Shown piece by piece: positions 8,001 through 9,745 of a stretch of DNA of 9,745 nucleotides (its first letter is position 1; every line of letters begins with the position of its first letter). The DNA is from Bacteroides sp. CAG:770 (GTDB taxonomy: Bacteria; Bacteroidota; Bacteroidia; Bacteroidales; UBA932): NCBI GenBank assembly GCA_000435075.1, contig FR890605.1, positions 13,876 to 23,620 on the forward strand, in the 5' to 3' direction. Position numbers and translations under genes: made by a program. The notes below the pieces were generated by a model that worked only from the letters and a program-made list of their open reading frames with translations, was not told the DNA's origin and ran no database searches.

Positions 8001-9036
8001 GGACAAGATTTTCGGAAGGTACTATCAGATAACGAATCAGCCGGCCGAAAACCACACTATGGGAACGGGAATCGGACTTTATTACTCCAGACGTCTGGCA
8101 ATGCTGCACCATGGTTTCCTGAAGGCAATCCAGCCGGAACAGATGCACGGGGCCCAGTTCACACTGGTAATTCCTGCCGACGAGGCAGCCTATGCAGACG
8201 ACACCAAGGTCAAGCGCAGTGTGGAGCAGCAAGAGGTATTCCCGCTGCCGGAAAGCAAGGATCCGGTATCAGTAATCGAGGAGGAGAAGCAGACCGTAAT
8301 GGTGATAGACGATGATACGGAAATCGCACTGTATCTCAAGACTTTGCTGTCTCCATATTACAAGGTCATCTGCAGATTCGATGCTGACAGTGCCATCAAG
8401 ACGATGAAAGAAAATGCCCCGGACTGCATCCTGTGCGATGTGGTCATGCCGGGAAAAGACGGCTACACCCTCTGCTCGGAAGTGCGCGAAGACATGCAGC
8501 TGTGCCATCTTCCTATAATTCTTGTCACTGCAAATGCTGCAATGCAGAACCAGGTCAAGGGTCTCAACGTCGGGGCCAATGCCTATGTGACGAAGCCTTT
8601 CGACCCGGATTATCTCTTGGCCATGATACACTCGCAGATCCAGAATCAGGAAAATGTCCGCAAGATTCTTTCTTCTTCCACCAAGACTGGAAATATGGAG
8701 GAGAATGTGCTTTCTCCTCAGGACAAGAAGTTCATGACAGAGCTTTACGAGCTGATGGAGAATGAGTTGTCGAATTCGGAACTGAACGTTGTGGAGATTG
8801 CGGAACGTATGCACATGTCCAGAACGAAGTTCTATTACAAGGTGAAGGGCCTTACCGGCGAGAATCCGGGAACGTTCTTCAAGACCTATAAGCTGAACAG
8901 GGCCGCGGAAATGATTCTGGAAGGCAAATACACCATATCCGAAATATCTGACATGGCTGGATTCAGCACTGTCTCCGTATTCTCCAAGTCGTTCAAGAAG
9001 CAGTTCGGCACTGCACCAAGCAGCTACAAGGAATAA
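5023..9036 (+). CDS. Hybrid two-component system regulator (HTCS) of the PUL
   Basis: This 1337-residue protein joins sensor kinase and transcription activator. Order: export signal 1-15 with a lipobox-like FISC (Cys16); Reg_prop propeller repeats at about 40-640, marked by recurring D-G-x-(I/L)-W-(I/V) units such as DGHIWIAT, GNLWIT, NLWIGS, GNIWIGT and GLLWIST; Y_Y_Y domain at about 678-757; membrane span about 766-787 followed by RLRRERK; HisKA with NISHEFRTPL and phospho-acceptor His822; HATPase with N-box residues N935 and N939, a degenerate G1 box N983-S-G-S-D-I-P and G2 GTGIGL at 1014-1019; receiver about 1090-1205 with D1096/D1097, acceptor D1139, T1169 and K1191; AraC-type HTH about 1235-1337. 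A start at 4924 would add 33 residues ahead of the signal and lies upstream of the promoter, so 5023 is preferred. It probably senses a glycan fragment in the periplasm and activates the divergent susC operon. Confidence 0.95.
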   Translation: MRNIFLPAILAIFISCGTSEPQTSKQEYEPTISYGISNQQINDFEEDKDGHIWIATFRGLNKYTGHEYRQYFHTNAPGSISDSQVNDIFRDSKGQLWFATINGLCRYTDQDTFEKITLPDNRHNVNKITESADGRLLVMAYPKLYSYDPETGEISTAIEDLDPVKTLALKWYPDGKGNLWITDTRQLRCYNLRNFHLDTVIDMQGWQQCVGLVDNCLWISSESKIQAFNIIDKEFVSLSPALTRNKKFMSADIVYAHGYEDSNIIFCTSSGEMFYYDKLNDLLTHSSESGFPFDAPAFIVNTMFTDSNKNLWIGSNDQGFKTIYNYKERFNEDNTIRSAFAGKSVKSVVSDKQDNLWVSTNLYGMFKYDMTSKTIEKIKHVHRASNPLESDTVYGSFIDRDGFLWTMEVGKVTKISIADGSMTPISSYNVFMPMSMSQSDDGTIWIASASQYVSYLRPGDTEAKKLKLFEGYSFIPSVSRYNDKSMLVCGFRNRMKLINVETLEISDLPVKEEEWEACLKTPLFIPTDAYQDTRGNIWIGTVSNGLLRYNKHDGSIIPVPGAACTDISSIEEDNKGLLWISTLYGLSRLDPKTLTYTNYFATDGLGGNQFYDRASCILSDGRLVFGGTHGLTLFNPEYKRDTTRIPIVFENLKVHNKIMVPGKGSCMDKVLSCCPDIHLNHKQNSFNISFSALDYSEHERIYYSYMLEGFDNYWIECGHNREAYYANLPAGNYVFKVRITSNDSSIEPTENSIRVSVKPSPWASWWAWLIYLALAGGLSAWIIHISLRLRRERKATEKAECEKAQEHLINQMNMSFFANISHEFRTPLTLISGPVSQLAESPDIKSSDRNLLMIVRRSVDRMLKLVNQLMDFNKLEEDTLTLQVGLTDAISIISKNLDVFRYNMTNKNITLQTSGIEDSFITWLDEDKLDKIIGNLMSNALKFTPAGGKIEISFDVVNADELVQSFGKEVARWHKYIKISVINSGSDIPEDEMDKIFGRYYQITNQPAENHTMGTGIGLYYSRRLAMLHHGFLKAIQPEQMHGAQFTLVIPADEAAYADDTKVKRSVEQQEVFPLPESKDPVSVIEEEKQTVMVIDDDTEIALYLKTLLSPYYKVICRFDADSAIKTMKENAPDCILCDVVMPGKDGYTLCSEVREDMQLCHLPIILVTANAAMQNQVKGLNVGANAYVTKPFDPDYLLAMIHSQIQNQENVRKILSSSTKTGNMEENVLSPQDKKFMTELYELMENELSNSELNVVEIAERMHMSRTKFYYKVKGLTGENPGTFFKTYKLNRAAEMILEGKYTISEISDMAGFSTVSVFSKSFKKQFGTAPSSYKE

Positions 9037-9389
9037 AATTTACGACAAACAGTCTGCTCAGCGACTTTCCGCAATTTTTATTTTGATAATAATACAACTC
9101 AGCGCAAATTTATATTGGACATGATGCCGGCTGTCCGCATTTTTAGAGACAGAAAGTGTACCGCGCGCGAGAAGTAGACACGGAAAATGTATCTCAAAAT
9201 AAATTCTGCGAGAAATCGCAGCAATCTCAATATTTATTGAAACAATATAAAATAAGCATGCCGCGGACAGGATGATGCTGAGAATCCAGAAACAGGAACA
9301 GGTGTTGGCTTGGGTGAGCAACTCCCGAAGGATCAAATCGGAACTCTGGCGGAGCCTTCCGACAACTCCAATTCACTTTATATAATCGA
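9037..9389. other. Non-coding stretch downstream of the HTCS gene
   Basis: This stretch of about 350 bases is AT-rich to about 9260. I see no convincing gene on either strand; one 92-codon minus-strand frame (9336-9058) looks accidental. Besides the terminator candidate at 9117-9144 there are two clear hairpins. At 9206-9221, CTGCGA and TCGCAG are closed by a GAAA tetraloop. At 9339-9361, CGGAACTC pairs with GAG-CC-TTCCG around a TGGCG loop. CTGTCCGC (9131-9138) recurs inverted at 9264-9271. No known RNA family is recognised. Confidence 0.5.
9117..9144 (+). terminator. Candidate intrinsic terminator of the HTCS gene
   Basis: GGACA (9117-9121) and TGTCC (9132-9136) form a 5-bp stem around a 10-base loop and are followed by GCATTTTT. 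It lies 80 bases after the HTCS stop codon. The stem is short and the loop large, so this is a weak candidate. A second U-rich run (9075-9084), after an even weaker stem, lies closer to the stop. Confidence 0.35.
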
Positions 9390-9491
9390 GTGAAGGTGTA
9401 TCAAAACTCCTTTTTTGAAGAAATCACCCCTGTTGCAGTTATCTGTAGCAGGGGTTAACCTTTCTATTTGGGCATTATGACACACCCTCAC
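9390..9491. repeat. Symmetrical palindromic element, about 102 bp (MITE-like or double-stem hairpin)
   Basis: The two 21-base ends (9390-9410 and 9471-9491) are inverted copies matching at 16 of 21 positions, both built on GTGAnGGTGTnTCA. Exactly 15 bases inside each end begins a central hairpin: ACCCCTGTTGCAG (9426-9438), loop TTAT (9439-9442) and CTGTAGCAGGGGT (9443-9455). In plus-strand RNA this makes 13 consecutive pairs, two of them G-U. The symmetry around 9440/9441 and terminal-repeat-like ends suggest a miniature inverted-repeat element or an insertion-sequence remnant. A strong terminator is the main alternative, but no clean T-run follows the inner stem on either strand. I found no flanking target duplication. 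Confidence 0.6.
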
Positions 9492-9536
9492 TTTCGTTTT
9501 CAGCTTTCCTTCCTCCATAGAGTTTCTTCATCAGAC

Positions 9537-9671
9537 TTACTTCAAATAAAGTCCGGCCCTTCCCTGCGTGTCGATATTAGGCTTATCAGCTTGGACAGGC
9601 GCAAAATTTCGACCTTCTTGACAGGCGTAATTCCGGACACATTCGCGGTAAGATTCTGAAATTGAGCGCAT
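9537..9671 (-). CDS. Possible 44-codon small ORF or decayed gene fragment
   Basis: On the minus strand an ATG at 9671-9669 opens a 44-codon frame ending with TAA at 9539-9537. The product starts MRSISESYRECVRNY and ends GRAGLYLK. It is charged, has two cysteines and has no signal peptide or recognised domain. The frame stays open upstream of the ATG for about 14 more codons before a TGA. An 18-codon frame (9531-9475, MKKLYGGRKAENESEGVS) starts five bases after its stop and ends inside the right arm of the palindrome, an arrangement seen for transposase tails at insertion-sequence ends. A competing minus-strand frame (68 codons, from the right edge to a stop at 9542) overlaps it. It could be a true small gene, a frameshifted transposase end, or chance. 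Confidence 0.2.
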   Translation of the reverse strand: MRSISESYRECVRNYACQEGRNFAPVQADKPNIDTQGRAGLYLK

Positions 9672-9699
9672 TGTGAGATTAGAGCCATGAAAGGGATCT

Positions 9700-9736
9700 G
9701 CCAAGACCACCTTTCATTGACACCTCTTGGCAAGAG
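9700..9736. repeat. Overlapping inverted repeats at the right edge
   Basis: CTCTTG and CAAGAG surround a single G at 9724-9736, forming a 13-bp near-palindrome. GCCAAGA (9700-9706) is also inverted as TCTTGGC (9725-9731) across 18 bases, so the two structures are mutually exclusive. They could be alternative hairpins, a protein-binding site or chance. No further context is visible because the window ends at 9745. Confidence 0.35.
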
Positions 9737-9745
9737 ACTTATTAC

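Noticed and set aside
7483..8232. 249-codon minus-strand frame inside the HTCS gene
   Set aside because: It is exactly antisense to the conserved kinase and ATPase coding sequence. Long antisense frames are common opposite such sequence, and no family is recognisable.
8269..8814. 181-codon minus-strand frame inside the HTCS gene
   Set aside because: It is antisense to the receiver and the start of the AraC domain, both of which are firmly identified on the plus strand.
9058..9336. 92-codon minus-strand frame with hydrophobic stretches
   Set aside because: It lies in AT-rich intergenic DNA, has no recognisable domain, runs through the terminator candidate, and its isoleucine- and serine-rich composition looks like translated non-coding DNA.
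9426..9455. Inner hairpin as a simple intrinsic terminator
   Set aside because: The stem is strong, but the following plus-strand bases (TAACCTTTCTATTT) are not a clean T-run, and the stem is centred in a larger symmetrical element. It was kept as an alternative explanation instead.
9594..9627. Repeated GACAGGCG at 9594-9601 and 9620-9627
   Set aside because: Only two copies of an 8-mer 26 bases apart, with no further units, so no CRISPR or regular array. It is likely chance.
9468..9659. 63-codon plus-strand frame overlapping the palindrome's right arm
   Set aside because: It begins inside the palindrome, has no recognisable motif, and competes with minus-strand frames that end in a more suggestive way.

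Overview
The window is part of a polysaccharide utilization locus (PUL) from a Bacteroidota genome, most likely order Bacteroidales. This rests on an adjacent SusC/SusD-type pair, Bacteroidales-type promoter elements (TAnnTTTG) with no Shine-Dalgarno sequences, and a one-polypeptide hybrid two-component system (HTCS). Genus and target glycan cannot be read from the sequence.

Layout: (1) Positions 1-98, minus strand: first 32 codons of a lipoprotein gene that runs off the left edge. (2) 110-1657, minus: SusD-like surface glycan-binding lipoprotein. (3) 1669-4740, minus: SusC-like TonB-dependent transporter. These three genes are tightly packed and run leftwards as one operon, susC-susD-lipoprotein. 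(4) 4741-5022: divergent control region with a leftward and a rightward TAnnTTTG element and a hairpin at the start of the susC leader. (5) 5023-9036, plus: HTCS regulator with periplasmic propeller, Y_Y_Y domain, one membrane span, histidine kinase, receiver and AraC-type DNA-binding domain. (6) 9037-9745: about 700 bases with no convincing gene. It holds a terminator candidate, two further hairpins, a symmetrical palindrome of about 102 bp (9390-9491) and possible small or decayed reading frames on the minus strand.

How the genes likely work together (inference from well-studied PULs): SusD captures an oligosaccharide at the cell surface and closes over SusC, which imports it using TonB energy. 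The periplasmic part of the HTCS binds a breakdown product, the kinase passes phosphate to the receiver in the same protein, and the AraC domain activates the divergent susC promoter. The SusC has no N-terminal STN signalling domain, which fits HTCS control rather than sigma/anti-sigma control. Enzymes of the locus, if any, would lie left of the window.

The coding part is an ordinary PUL. The least explained DNA is the palindrome and surroundings at 9390-9745. I see no clear evidence of an undescribed system.
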